A stretch of 64,000 nt of DNA, taken from positions 1 to 64,000 of the forward strand of contig RSEH01000094.1 of the NCBI GenBank assembly GCA_006503475.1. The letters run 5' to 3'. The notes below the pieces were generated by a model, which saw only the letters and a program-made list of their open reading frames with translations, had not been told where the DNA came from and did not search any database. The position numbers and the translations under genes were made by a program. This stretch comes from Stentor roeselii. Taxonomy: Eukaryota; Ciliophora; Heterotrichea; Heterotrichida; Stentoridae. Numbering within the stretch: position 1 is the first letter of the stretch; each line of letters opens with the position of its first letter. Positions 8,941 through 17,951 of the stretch are shown piece by piece.

Positions 8941-10896
8941 TCAATATTTCTCAGTTTTAATAAAAAAACACTTCTCATTATTTAAACTTTCAACCGAGTT
9001 TCTACTTTCATTCAAACTTTTTTCCTCTTCAATAATTTTTATAACTTTCGTAAGTTGTCTAGTTTGCAAGTCGCAAAACCTTGAAAATTCCTGAGATTTT
9101 TTAATTAAGTACTTGTTAGATGCAAACATCAACTCAGGTTGAGCTAAGTATCCAGTCGTATTATGAATACAGTGACTTGAATGAACTCTTGGAGTCCTTC
9201 TTACAGAAGACTTCGGAGAATTTTCTAAATTAACCAACTTTTTTTTCTTCTCAAGTCGTCTCAACACGACATTCGCTTTAAAAATAAACTTTTCACATCT
9301 TTTCGCTAAATGTCCTGAGTTTCCACAGAGGTAACAATTTATCTTCAAAAAAGCGACTCCATAATTCTTCAAATTTCTGACAATAGTTAAAAATAAATCA
9401 CAGTCTTTCGGAAACCTTTGAAGGACTTTATCGACGTCGAACCTGTTCAAAGAAAGAAGTTCAGAAAAATTTGAAGACTTTGCAGAAGAAGTCCTTCCAG
9501 TTCTCAATAAAAAAGTTAATTCGCCAAAATAAGAGTTTTTTTTCAGTTCTGTGAAAACTGTGGAAGAATCTTGATGAAATATCTGAACTGAACCTGAGTT
9601 GATGAAGAAAACTTCAGGAATGATTGAAGACTCAAGGAAAATCATGTCGTTTGGACCGAAAAGTTTAAGAGTTAGATGATAACTGATGGTTTTTGTGCAG
9701 GTTCTTGAAAGACCTTCGAAGAAAGGGACTGTTAGCAGTACGAAGCCTTTTGTGCAGAAAAAAATCTGTTGTTTTAATGGAGTTGAAAGTAAGTCGATGA
9801 TGTCTTCGTCTTTTAAAGAGTGGCTTTTGTATGCGTCGAGTAGGTGTCTCATGTAAGCAGTGACTCTGTTGTTCAGGTTTCTGTTCAGTTTGTATCTCTG
9901 TTGAAACAAGCGAAACCGATTTTTAATATTTCGAAAATAATTCGAAACTCTCTGAGACCTTTCAATGATTTCCTCAATTTCACCCACGAGGAACCCAAAA
10001 AACGCTGAAGAAAAAACCATGAAACATAAAAGAAAAATTCTTTCATGATGAGAAGCTACATTAAAATCGCCATATCCAACTGAAATCAAGGTTTGAACGA
10101 TCCTTTCAGCGAAAATCAAGTATCGGTCTTGGTTAGAATACCTGATATTTTTATTGTAATTGAAACTTGTTTCAACCTCGTAGGAATAAAGAGAGTTGAA
10201 CATGCAGTTGGCCCAGTGAAGAGGAATAAAAATCAGCATCATGTGAATGGAAATTTTAATCACCAAGAAAAACCAGTTGTCATTTCCCAGCATTGAAATC
10301 GTCTTCAAAAACACTCTAGCCTTGAAAATTTTCGATATTTTCAATAAAAAGAACAGCCTAGGGTAATGCTCGTAGATAAAAAAGGCCTTTGGAGAATTTT
10401 CTTTGAAGTTTAAAGGAAAAAAAAGCTCTATCGGAGTTGCAGCAAGAAGATCGATGAAAAGCCAGGAGTTTAAATATTTTTTCGCTATTTTCACATGGTC
10501 AGTTACAGTCTTTCCGGATTCTGAGTAGCTTGTGTTGAAGTTAATTATTATGTCTAATAAAAATATTGATGAAGCTGTCAGGTATAGTTCGTAAGGTAAA
10601 TCAGAAAAATAAGATATTGAATAGGGCACTGCTATTGCAAGGCAAATTGTCAGTAAATTGATAAATATATCAAAAAGGACCCTGATATTTGATTCTGATT
10701 GAAAAAGGTAATCTGAATATGAAGATAGCTTGCCTTTTGCTAAATCGCTTCCTGGAAAAAAAGTATGTTTTTCTTGAGGTAAACAAGATTCTTTTCTGAC
10801 TAACTGACTTGAATTCGCGAAAAGTAAAGAGTCTCTTTTTATAGCTCTTGATAGAGACTTTTGAGACCACCATGTTCCTGAATTTCTAAAAGACAT
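8941..10896 (-). CDS. Voltage/cyclic-nucleotide-gated cation channel (HCN/CNG/EAG superfamily) with a CCHC zinc knuckle
   Basis: 651 residues. Hydrophobic helices S1 to S6 fall at roughly 71-92, 103-121, 140-153, 180-200, 208-230 and 285-310. The pore reads SVGYGD at 272-277, a K+ selectivity filter type. S4 is Lys-rather than Arg-rich (KISKIFKARVFLK). After a C-linker, a cyclic-nucleotide-binding domain spans about 400-500; the phosphate-binding cassette keeps FGEL (457-460) and Arg468, so ligand binding is plausible. Directly after it lies C521-x2-C524-x4-H529-x4-C534, a CCHC zinc knuckle (see findings). The tail is basic. The start ATG at 10896 is followed by a Ser/Lys-rich cytoplasmic region. 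Confidence 0.92.
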   Translation of the reverse strand: MSFRNSGTWWSQKSLSRAIKRDSLLFANSSQLVRKESCLPQEKHTFFPGSDLAKGKLSSYSDYLFQSESNIRVLFDIFINLLTICLAIAVPYSISYFSDLPYELYLTASSIFLLDIIINFNTSYSESGKTVTDHVKIAKKYLNSWLFIDLLAATPIELFFPLNFKENSPKAFFIYEHYPRLFFLLKISKIFKARVFLKTISMLGNDNWFFLVIKISIHMMLIFIPLHWANCMFNSLYSYEVETSFNYNKNIRYSNQDRYLIFAERIVQTLISVGYGDFNVASHHERIFLLCFMVFSSAFFGFLVGEIEEIIERSQRVSNYFRNIKNRFRLFQQRYKLNRNLNNRVTAYMRHLLDAYKSHSLKDEDIIDLLSTPLKQQIFFCTKGFVLLTVPFFEGLSRTCTKTISYHLTLKLFGPNDMIFLESSIIPEVFFINSGSVQIFHQDSSTVFTELKKNSYFGELTFLLRTGRTSSAKSSNFSELLSLNRFDVDKVLQRFPKDCDLFLTIVRNLKNYGVAFLKINCYLCGNSGHLAKRCEKFIFKANVVLRRLEKKKKLVNLENSPKSSVRRTPRVHSSHCIHNTTGYLAQPELMFASNKYLIKKSQEFSRFCDLQTRQLTKVIKIIEEEKSLNESRNSVESLNNEKCFFIKTEKY

Positions 10897-11120
10897 TAAA
10901 CAAATCTCTTTATAATGATGCTTAGAATTAATTATTCTCTATAATGGAATGAACGAAGTCTTGATCATTGTTATAATCATGGACAAAGATATAAAAATTA
11001 GAAATTTAATGAGCTGAAGACTCAACTCACTCAAATTCAACAAAATCAAATCATCTAACTTCAGAATTCATTTAATTAAACTTTCAATTTATCCTTAATT
11101 TAATCGAATTTTAATAAAAT

Positions 11121-12095
11121 TCAGCCTTTGCTAAGGTACTTCGAAATGTTTTCACTTCTAGATCTTGAATGATCACCTTTTAATGGATTAATCAAAATCA
11201 TTTTATTAGTTTGCATGGTTTCTGATATTTGTTTATGCAACTTTGCAAGTCTTTCAGTCTGCAAATTAACATTTCTCAGTAAATTATCTCCTTCATGAGA
11301 AGTCTCAAAAATCATGTCAGGTTCTGTGAGGAAGTCTCCAGGATGTTCATGTTTAATAGGAGAGACTTTTTGAATTTCAACAAAACTCTCTCCAGATTTA
11401 GTTTGTGTGCTAACACTGATACTTTCAGTCTTATTAACCAGCAAGTCACAAACAAACTGAAGAATGTTCAACAAAGGAGCCCCCAAATTATGATTAGTAA
11501 CATTTTGCAAGAAAAACTTATAAGAAGGGACCCGATCATCAAAAAGAACTTTAAGTTTTTCATTATTTTTCACAGTTTTTATTAAAAACTTTGAATATTT
11601 CAAGAGTTTTTTCGAGTCACAATCAGGTAAAGTCCACTTTTTTTTCAATTCATTCTACTTTTCCTTTACAGTTAAAATCATATACTCATCAATAGCTCCT
11701 TGAAGTGACTTCGTAAGTGTCCGATTAAGAGAAATAAAGTTATTCCTGAATATTTTTTACTTTTCTTCTTCGTTTTTTTCCAGGATTTTCATCAAATTCT
11801 TATTTTTTTGTTGAAGTTCTGTTATTTTTTCCTTAGACTCTTGAAGTTCTTGCATTAATCGAGAGTTCTGGTCTTTCAAAGCTTCACAATTTCTATTGAG
11901 ATAACTGACTTGTCCTCTGAGATGAACGACCGATTCTTGTGAACTTTTTTCATTAATGCTTTCGAACTTCGGGGTACTTTCGCTGATCCCTGAAGAATCG
12001 ATTGAACTGACTGAGTCAACCAGGAGGTCGATCCAGTTGCCGAGGTTTTTATTTGAAGTTTTGCCAGTTAGGGTGGATTCCCATTTATCATTCAT
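11121..12095 (-). CDS. Small coiled-coil protein, three exons, unknown function
   Basis: Two minus-strand frames that look separate are one gene. Removing 15-nt pieces 11746-11760 (GTAAAAAATATTCAG) and 11655-11669 (GTAAAGGAAAAGTAG) gives one frame through exons 12095-11761, 11745-11670 and 11654-11121, about 314 residues. The first junction is phase 2 and keeps a lysine codon; the second is phase 0. A coiled coil covers about residues 60-130 and continues smoothly across the first junction. Upstream of 12095 the frame has only a TTG (12113), so ATG at 12095 is chosen. No family recognised. Confidence 0.75.
11655..11669 (-). other. 15-nt intron
   Basis: Coding strand GTAAAGGAAAAGTAG, phase 0. 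Its removal deletes an in-frame TAG and joins the coiled-coil gene to its C-terminal exon. Confidence 0.85.
11746..11760 (-). other. 15-nt intron
   Basis: Coding strand GTAAAAAATATTCAG, phase 2. The TAA inside GTAA would end the frame; removal restores AAG and a continuous helix. The 3' site is CAG rather than TAG. Confidence 0.82.
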
Positions 12096-12148
12096 CACTT
12101 TATATTCTTCCAAATAGAAAGAATTTAATTCTAATCGAATTATTGGCG

Positions 12149-12970
12149 ATGTCGAATTTAATAATTACTATGGGATCTGGAGTAATGAAGCAAGTTCGAG
12201 AAGTGAAAATCGTGCAAGTTAATTCAAATGCGGAAAACATGAACAAGACTTTGAGTCAATCACTGGAAACCTCGCTTAAAACACCTGTCAAGACAAAATG
12301 TTACAAAATTAAACTTGCTTGTGATGAAACTCCTATTTGCTATAATATTAACTTAGCTGGAACTTCTTTGTACAGAGATAGTTTTGAGTATGCGATTTAT
12401 TTCAATTATATCAAAGAAATGCATAATTCTTACGCTTCAGCTCGCGGGTATTTCGCGACAAGAGTTCATGAAATATGTTTCACTGACTCAAAAATCAGTA
12501 ATGGATTTAAAGTTTTAATGATCTCTCTTCATTCTAATCCTATTAAAAACTTCACATTCTTCACTTCTCACCCATTTATTACCGTTGAAAACGTCACCAA
12601 TCTAGAAACACAAGAAATTCTTAACTCTTTTCTTTCTCTTTCACAAGAAATCGAAAGAGTTTTACAAAAAAACTCGAAAAAAATCAAAAAATGCAACAGA
12701 AAAATGGAAAACTTCAGAAAAGACCTACAAAATTACTCTGCTCCTAAAAAGTTTCAAGGTTTGATTAAAAAAAACTTAAAACTTTGCAGTTATGCTTTTC
12801 ATGTTTCAGAAAATTTGTTGAATGAGGCGAGTCAGACACATGAAAGTTTTAAGAATTTGTTTGAAGGTTTAGAGAAAGATCTTGAAAAGTATCAGGATCT
12901 GGGAATGAAGGCGCTTGAATTAGGTTTTCATTCAGGAGAAGAGATTGTTCATGGACTTTTGATAAAGTAG
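12149..12970 (+). CDS. Unknown protein with C-terminal helical region
   Basis: Frame of 273 codons from ATG 12149 to TAG. The open frame extends upstream to 12053, but that part overlaps the divergent coiled-coil gene and is poor in coding character, so 12149 is preferred. The N-terminal half looks like a beta-rich globular domain (alternating hydrophobics such as KVLMISLHSNP). The C-terminal half is charged and helical, with a coiled-coil-like segment at about 165-260. No family recognised. The next gene converges on it, 6 bp between stops. Confidence 0.7.
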   Translation: MSNLIITMGSGVMKQVREVKIVQVNSNAENMNKTLSQSLETSLKTPVKTKCYKIKLACDETPICYNINLAGTSLYRDSFEYAIYFNYIKEMHNSYASARGYFATRVHEICFTDSKISNGFKVLMISLHSNPIKNFTFFTSHPFITVENVTNLETQEILNSFLSLSQEIERVLQKNSKKIKKCNRKMENFRKDLQNYSAPKKFQGLIKKNLKLCSYAFHVSENLLNEASQTHESFKNLFEGLEKDLEKYQDLGMKALELGFHSGEEIVHGLLIK

Positions 12971-12976
12971 GATTAA

Positions 12977-13570
12977 TTAAGTTACACTTGACCTTCTTCG
13001 TTTAAGCCATTCTTCTATTGACCCGTTGCGATAGTTTTCAAATGAAGGGCCATCCATTCCTGCTTCGATTTTTATCCAAAAGCACTTTGATCCTATGAAT
13101 ATCTGTCTGTCTGAATTAAAGAGCCACTGGTTTAATTCGTTTAAGATAGCTGCCATTGAAAGTTCAATTCCTTTCAACAATTTGATGAAAAGAATTCCCA
13201 GTATTCTTATGAAAACAATAGAAACTAGCCCAGAGAAAGTAAACAGTATCCCAATATTAATATTTCTTTTATAAAAGAAGTAGATTGAGCAAAAGACTGA
13301 AAGACATAACAGTACATATAAAAAACACTTAGCAATATCAATAAGACTTTTATTGATAGAAATTTTCTTTTCAATCATTTTCCTTAGTTTCAAAAAATCA
13401 TTCCTAGAAATTTTCGCCTGAATCCACTTCTCACTCTCTTCATTTAAATCATATTTCACTCTAAAAGCCTTGATATTCAAAACCGCAATCCCAGACAACT
13501 CATCACAATTCATCAAAGGCTCAACCGGAAGTTTCCAGAATTTCCAGCAAGGGTTTTTAACTTCACCCAT
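12977..13570 (-). CDS. Small membrane protein with two transmembrane helices
   Basis: 197 residues, ATG to TAA. A cytoplasmic-looking N-terminal 75 residues precede two hydrophobic helices at about 80-102 and 107-130, with a short polar turn between them (YKRNINIG). A C-terminal 65 residues end in basic residues. The hairpin topology with both ends on one side is inferred. No recognisable family. It diverges from the Alba gene across 75 bp. Confidence 0.7.
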   Translation of the reverse strand: MGEVKNPCWKFWKLPVEPLMNCDELSGIAVLNIKAFRVKYDLNEESEKWIQAKISRNDFLKLRKMIEKKISINKSLIDIAKCFLYVLLCLSVFCSIYFFYKRNINIGILFTFSGLVSIVFIRILGILFIKLLKGIELSMAAILNELNQWLFNSDRQIFIGSKCFWIKIEAGMDGPSFENYRNGSIEEWLKRRRSSVT

Positions 13571-13645
13571 AATAATAAATTCTATATTCCCAAATCTTTA
13601 AACGACTCTAAAGCGATCCTACTCTAAAACCACGAATAATAAATA

Positions 13646-13960
13646 ATGGAAGTCATCAAAATTAGCTCAAGATTCAATCCTGGCACTTACATCAACGAAG
13701 CCAAATCCAAGTTAGGATCATCAGGAAAAGTTGAACTCAGTGCTTTAGAGAATGGAATTTCAACCGCTATCAGAGTGGCATATTCGCTAACAAACCTCGG
13801 ATACGCCACAGTCAGCAAGTTCGAAACTTCTTTGCTTGAGAACGATGGAGACTCCAACAGCGCGAAAGGACTAGCCAAGGTGATGATTAGACTTGACAAA
13901 GCAGCTACTTTTGAAAAGGCTTCCAAAGACTTCGAAAGTTCAAGAGCTAAAAATAATTAG
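13646..13960 (+). CDS. Alba-domain nucleic-acid-binding protein
   Basis: 104 residues, the typical length of a single Alba domain. Recognisable segments are KISSRFNPGTYINEAKSKL, then VELSALENGISTAIRVAYSL and LGYATVSKFET, matching the beta-alpha-beta-alpha core of Alba, Rpp25 and Mdp2 proteins. These bind DNA or RNA as dimers; in eukaryotes they serve in RNase P/MRP, translation control or chromatin. Nothing in the sequence separates these roles. There is no RGG tail. Confidence 0.85.
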   Translation: MEVIKISSRFNPGTYINEAKSKLGSSGKVELSALENGISTAIRVAYSLTNLGYATVSKFETSLLENDGDSNSAKGLAKVMIRLDKAATFEKASKDFESSRAKNN

Positions 13961-13971
13961 AATATTTGGAT

Positions 13972-14217
13972 ATGTCTTGTTATTCTACTAAACGGAAGAG
14001 AATTCAAAGGAAAAGTGATGATTGGACCAAAAAAGATAGAACGAATAAAAGTGTTGACTCGGGATTTGGGTATTTTCAGAGAAAGATTTACTTGGATAGG
14101 CCTTGTGAATGCTCGTTTAGGAAAATTGGATGGAAACTTGACCTCCTGCCTCATGAAAAAAGACTTAGTCGACTTTTACATGATTTACACTTGAAGGATG
14201 ATAGAAGACTTAAATAA
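13972..14217 (+). CDS. Possible small basic protein (81 aa)
   Basis: A frame of 81 codons begins with ATG 11 nt after the Alba stop and ends in TAA. The product is basic, with four Cys and a Lys/Arg-rich start (STKRKRIQRK). No family is recognised. Competing frames on both strands are nearly as long, and the spacing from the upstream stop is very small, so this may be 3' untranslated sequence rather than a gene. Confidence 0.35.
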   Translation: MSCYSTKRKRIQRKSDDWTKKDRTNKSVDSGFGYFQRKIYLDRPCECSFRKIGWKLDLLPHEKRLSRLLHDLHLKDDRRLK

Positions 14218-14495
14218 TTTAATTTAATCGTTCATTTAGAGCTTTTTGGGATTTTTTGGATGGAGTATAAAATTTAAGCTGTTGTTAGAATAATTCAACA
14301 GAATTATGATGATCGATCTATTCGATTATCTTTAAAGTTTTTGGATTTTTGATGAAAGAAATGGAAATAAGTAGCTTTAACATCATGGATGGAAATGAAG
14401 TGAAAGGCTAGATCTAAAGTCGCTGGGGTTAGTATTAAATATTCTTAGACCATTTTGTGCTTAAAGCCATTTCAGATGTCCACGTGTAGTAAAAT

Positions 14496-15656
14496 ATGAA
14501 GTGTGTAGTGATAGCAGGACTTCTATCATTAAGTCTAGGAACAGTTTACTTTTCCGAAGAGTTCGATGATTCATGGTCAAGCCGTTGGGTACAGTCAAGC
14601 AAAGCGGACTTCGGCAAGTTCGAGTTATCAGCAGGAAACTGGTACGTGGACCCAGTAGAAGATCGTGGTATCCGAACACCGACCAACTCTCGTTCATACG
14701 CAATCTCTGCAGCATTCCCCGCCTTCAGCAACACAGGCAAAGACCTGGTGTTCCAATTCAGTGTAAAAAACGAGCAACACCTTGACTGTGGTGGAGGCTA
14801 CATTAAGATCCTTCCAGAAGGATTCGATCAAAGCAATTTTTCAGGAGAGACTCCTTATCTCATCATGTTTGGACCTGATCAGTGCGGATCGGAGAGAAGG
14901 ACTCATGTTTTGTTGCCTCATGGTGGAAAGAACTTTATCAATAATAAGAGAATTAGATGTGAAAGTGACAACTTTTCTCATCTTTATACTCTTATCTTGG
15001 CTTCGGATAATACTTTCAAGGTCTTGATTGATAATACTGAGGTTACTGCAGGAAAGATTGAAGAATATTTTGATATATTGCCTCCTAAAGAAATTGATGA
15101 CCCCAACTCTAAGAAACCTGAGGACTGGGTTGACACTCCAACTATCCCTGATGTAAATGATGTCAAGCCTGACGGATGGGACGACATCCCCGAGTTCATA
15201 ACCGACGACTCAGCATCCAAGCCAGAAGACTGGAACGAAGAAACTGACGGTGAATGGAAGGCTCCAAGAAGAAGAAATCCCGAATATAAAGGAGAATGGA
15301 GACAAAAGACCATTCCCAACCCTGACTACAAAGGACCTTGGGTAGCTCCTAAAGTGGCCAACCCTGATTACAAGGAAGATCCCAACTTATACCACATCGG
15401 AAACGCCGGAGGAGTCGGAATCGAAATTTGGCAAGTCACTGCCGGAACTATTTTCGATAATATTTACATCGGAGATAGCGTCGAAGAAGCCAAAGAATTC
15501 GCCCAACGAACCTTTGCTCAGAGGAAGGAAAAGGAAAGTGAAGTCAAGTCGAAGATCGACGCTGAAGAAGCTGCAAAGAGAGAAGCTGAGAGAGAGCCTG
15601 AAGAAGAGGAGGACTTGAGTGACTACGAAAATATTGAAGGAAAAGAGGATCTTTAG
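14496..15656 (+). CDS. Calreticulin, ER calcium-binding lectin chaperone
   Basis: 386 residues. A signal peptide (about 1-17) is followed by the globular lectin domain, with HLDCGGGYIKIL and PYLIMFGPDQCG, whose two cysteines form the family disulfide. The proline-rich arm at about 205-290 has the two repeat types: three KPEDW/KPDGW-type and three NPEYKG/NPDYKG-type units. A short acidic tail follows. The product folds glycoproteins and stores Ca2+ in the ER. The C-terminus is GKEDL followed by TAG, so the retrieval signal is KEDL rather than KDEL or HDEL (see findings). The acidic tail is short compared with animal calreticulin. The stop lies 49 bp from the convergent Vps37 gene. Confidence 0.96.
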   Translation: MKCVVIAGLLSLSLGTVYFSEEFDDSWSSRWVQSSKADFGKFELSAGNWYVDPVEDRGIRTPTNSRSYAISAAFPAFSNTGKDLVFQFSVKNEQHLDCGGGYIKILPEGFDQSNFSGETPYLIMFGPDQCGSERRTHVLLPHGGKNFINNKRIRCESDNFSHLYTLILASDNTFKVLIDNTEVTAGKIEEYFDILPPKEIDDPNSKKPEDWVDTPTIPDVNDVKPDGWDDIPEFITDDSASKPEDWNEETDGEWKAPRRRNPEYKGEWRQKTIPNPDYKGPWVAPKVANPDYKEDPNLYHIGNAGGVGIEIWQVTAGTIFDNIYIGDSVEEAKEFAQRTFAQRKEKESEVKSKIDAEEAAKREAEREPEEEEDLSDYENIEGKEDL

Positions 15657-15705
15657 AAGTAATTTAGATTTGTGATAGAGTCATTAAGTCGGCATCTATT
15701 ATCTA

Positions 15706-16494
15706 TTAAGTCTTCACCCCTTCCCTTGCGATTTGGATGAACTTAGCTTTTTTTAAAGGGACTTGGTATTGTTGAATAAACTCTTCAGTCCCGATTTCTT
15801 TTTTTAGAAAAGCCTTTTGCACCTCAGAAGCTTGTTTATTATACCCGATTTCCATTTCCTTTAACTTTTCAAGAACCTTTTCCTGTGAATACTGCTTGTT
15901 CACTGTATCAACCTGCTTCATCAGCCCTGCAAGTTGCCCTGTAAGACTTTCAATTTCATTGATTTCATCCTGATGTTCAGTTAAAAGTTCATCAAATTCT
16001 TTCTTTTTCCTCAGGTTTTCATTAACTTTTTCCAAATTCCCCTCTAAAAGTTCATCTCTCATTTTAGTTAACTTTGAAACTTCATCTAAAGTATTCACGA
16101 ATTCAATGATATCCTGCTCGTCATCAATGTTTTTATTCCAGTTCTGTAAAATTTCTTCAAAGTTTGGGTGGACTTCTGTGTCTGGAACTGGAGGATTCTG
16201 ACTAAATGATGAGTGAATGTTTTGGATTATTGAAAGTAAAGGTATCTTTGGTTGCCAGTTCTGTAGTTCAGGGCAAATGATGAATTTTTTGTCGTTTATT
16301 AAAGGGTGGATCACGTTTGATGCTACTTGGATTCTTGGAGGTATGCTGGGGAAGGACGGGTCGAACTTCACTCGGAGGTACAAAAGACCTCGGGGAAGGG
16401 GGAGGCCGATGTCGTATTCTAGGTTACTGATTGATTTTATGTTGTAGATTTTTCTGATAGCGTCCATTGAAGCGCTGATGTGAGGAGTTGCCAT
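15706..16494 (-). CDS. VPS37: Vps37A-like ESCRT-I subunit (UEV-like plus Mod(r) domain)
   Basis: 262 residues. The N-terminal 90 residues look like a catalytically inactive ubiquitin-conjugating fold: YDIGLPLPRGLLYLRVKFDP followed by PSIPPRIQV and VIHPLI, with no catalytic Cys. After a linker, residues 125-260 form a charged coiled-coil region with the Mod(r) pattern (KMRDELLEGNLEKVNENL). This layout matches Vps37A, a part of ESCRT-I that sorts ubiquitinated cargo into multivesicular endosomes. Start at ATG 16494; it diverges from the MFS gene by 141 bp. Confidence 0.82.
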   Translation of the reverse strand: MATPHISASMDAIRKIYNIKSISNLEYDIGLPLPRGLLYLRVKFDPSFPSIPPRIQVASNVIHPLINDKKFIICPELQNWQPKIPLLSIIQNIHSSFSQNPPVPDTEVHPNFEEILQNWNKNIDDEQDIIEFVNTLDEVSKLTKMRDELLEGNLEKVNENLRKKKEFDELLTEHQDEINEIESLTGQLAGLMKQVDTVNKQYSQEKVLEKLKEMEIGYNKQASEVQKAFLKKEIGTEEFIQQYQVPLKKAKFIQIAREGVKT

Positions 16495-16635
16495 TGAGAT
16501 TTATATGTTATCCGTGCAGAGGTATTCAAGATTTAGAGGAAGGTGGATTGGTAGATTAATAGTTATTTTATTTAGAATTTTTAATCGAAGTTTAGGTTTG
16601 ACATGGAAAAAACAGCTAGTTGTTCTTAAGTAATA

Positions 16636-17919
16636 ATGAACAAATCTGCCAACTCAATGCAAAAATTTTCTAATAGTTTTTCAGAACTTTTCAATAGTAA
16701 ATCAGATCTTTTTTACTTGTTTGGGGTAAGTTTTTTAGAGACTATCGGAATACTGACATTAATGACGGGTCTTTCAATTTACCTGACTCAAGTAAGGGAA
16801 TTGCAGGATATGACAGCTGGATTGATTATTTCGGGATTTGGACTTGCAGGTTTCGTGTATTCAATTTTTATTGGTAGTCTCATCGATAAATACGGTTTGA
16901 AAGCTTGTCTAGTATCAGGAAATCTGATAGCTTTGGCAGGTTTGATCCTAATAGTTTTTTTCAAGAGCGTAGTCCTTCAAGTCATATTCATGTTAACCTT
17001 CGTATCAATCGGTTCCAGTCTAGTCTTACCTTGTTTGAAAGTGGGTGTTAAGTACTACACTAATGAATCTGCCAGAAGTTTAGGCTACTCTCTGCTTTAC
17101 TTAATAATATTCACAGGCGGTGCAATCGCAGGTATCTTTGTCGACATATCATTAAGTACCGGGGGAAGAAACTATGAAACTTTTATGAAAATTTTATATG
17201 TTGGTATCGGTTTATTATCCGTTTCTTTCTGTTTCTCACTTTTTATAAGAGACACTCATCATTCCACTATTTCCAACAAAGGTGCCTTCGAGATCACAAA
17301 AGAAGTGATTTCCGATAAAGTCTTTTGGAAGTTCATAGTTTTAATCCTATTACTTGTTATAATCAAATCTCTTTTCAATCATTTGACAATAACTCTACCA
17401 ATCTACATGAATCGAGACGTTCAAAAAGGAGCTCATTTCGGGATAATGTTAGCAGTTCACAAAATAATCATCGTTATCTTCATTCCAATCATGACATCTC
17501 TGGTATATTTCACTTCAAGTTACAACCTTTTAATAATCGGAAGTATCATGTCAGCCTGTAGCGTTATTCCACTGATGTTCGCTTCAACTTACTTTACTGT
17601 TATTTTATTCGTGATAATTGTTTCTATTGGTGAAAGTATCTACGCCCCTCGACTCATTGACTACACCTTGTCAATCGCTCCGCCTGGCAAAGAAGGAACT
17701 TTCCTTGCAGTGGCCAGTTCTCCGTTGATGCTCGGAATGATACTCGCTGGACTCGTCGGAGGCTCTTTACTTCAGGAGTACTGCCCAAGTCATGGAGAAA
17801 GAAACTGCAATTATATGTGGGGAATTATTGGAGTCTCTTGTCTCTTCACACCAATCATGATGATTTTATTTAGAAGGTACTTAGAAGAAAGTCCTAAAGA
17901 AGTTATTAAAATAGTTTAA
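16636..17919 (+). CDS. Major facilitator superfamily transporter, 12 TM
   Basis: 427 residues with about twelve hydrophobic helices in two groups of six. The MFS motif A between helices 2 and 3 reads GSLIDKYGLK. A shorter cytoplasmic loop lies between helices 6 and 7 (about 205-225). The C-terminus carries a short charged tail. Substrate cannot be read from the sequence; there is no sugar-porter or peptide-porter signature that I can identify. Two in-frame GTAA...AG windows near the start (16725 and 16791) were judged to be coding because removing them would shorten the first helix or the 1-2 loop. Confidence 0.85.
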   Translation: MNKSANSMQKFSNSFSELFNSKSDLFYLFGVSFLETIGILTLMTGLSIYLTQVRELQDMTAGLIISGFGLAGFVYSIFIGSLIDKYGLKACLVSGNLIALAGLILIVFFKSVVLQVIFMLTFVSIGSSLVLPCLKVGVKYYTNESARSLGYSLLYLIIFTGGAIAGIFVDISLSTGGRNYETFMKILYVGIGLLSVSFCFSLFIRDTHHSTISNKGAFEITKEVISDKVFWKFIVLILLLVIIKSLFNHLTITLPIYMNRDVQKGAHFGIMLAVHKIIIVIFIPIMTSLVYFTSSYNLLIIGSIMSACSVIPLMFASTYFTVILFVIIVSIGESIYAPRLIDYTLSIAPPGKEGTFLAVASSPLMLGMILAGLVGGSLLQEYCPSHGERNCNYMWGIIGVSCLFTPIMMILFRRYLEESPKEVIKIV

Positions 17920-17951
17920 ATACTCCATTTTAATTTATATATATTTAACGG

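Noticed and set aside
15154-15168. In-frame GTAA...AAG 15-mer in calreticulin as an intron
   Set aside because: Its translation (VNDVK) is needed to complete a P-domain repeat, so it is coding.
16791-16805. GTAAGGGAATTGCAG in the MFS gene as an intron
   Set aside because: Removal would shorten the loop between helices 1 and 2 below the family norm; kept as coding, though RNA would settle it.
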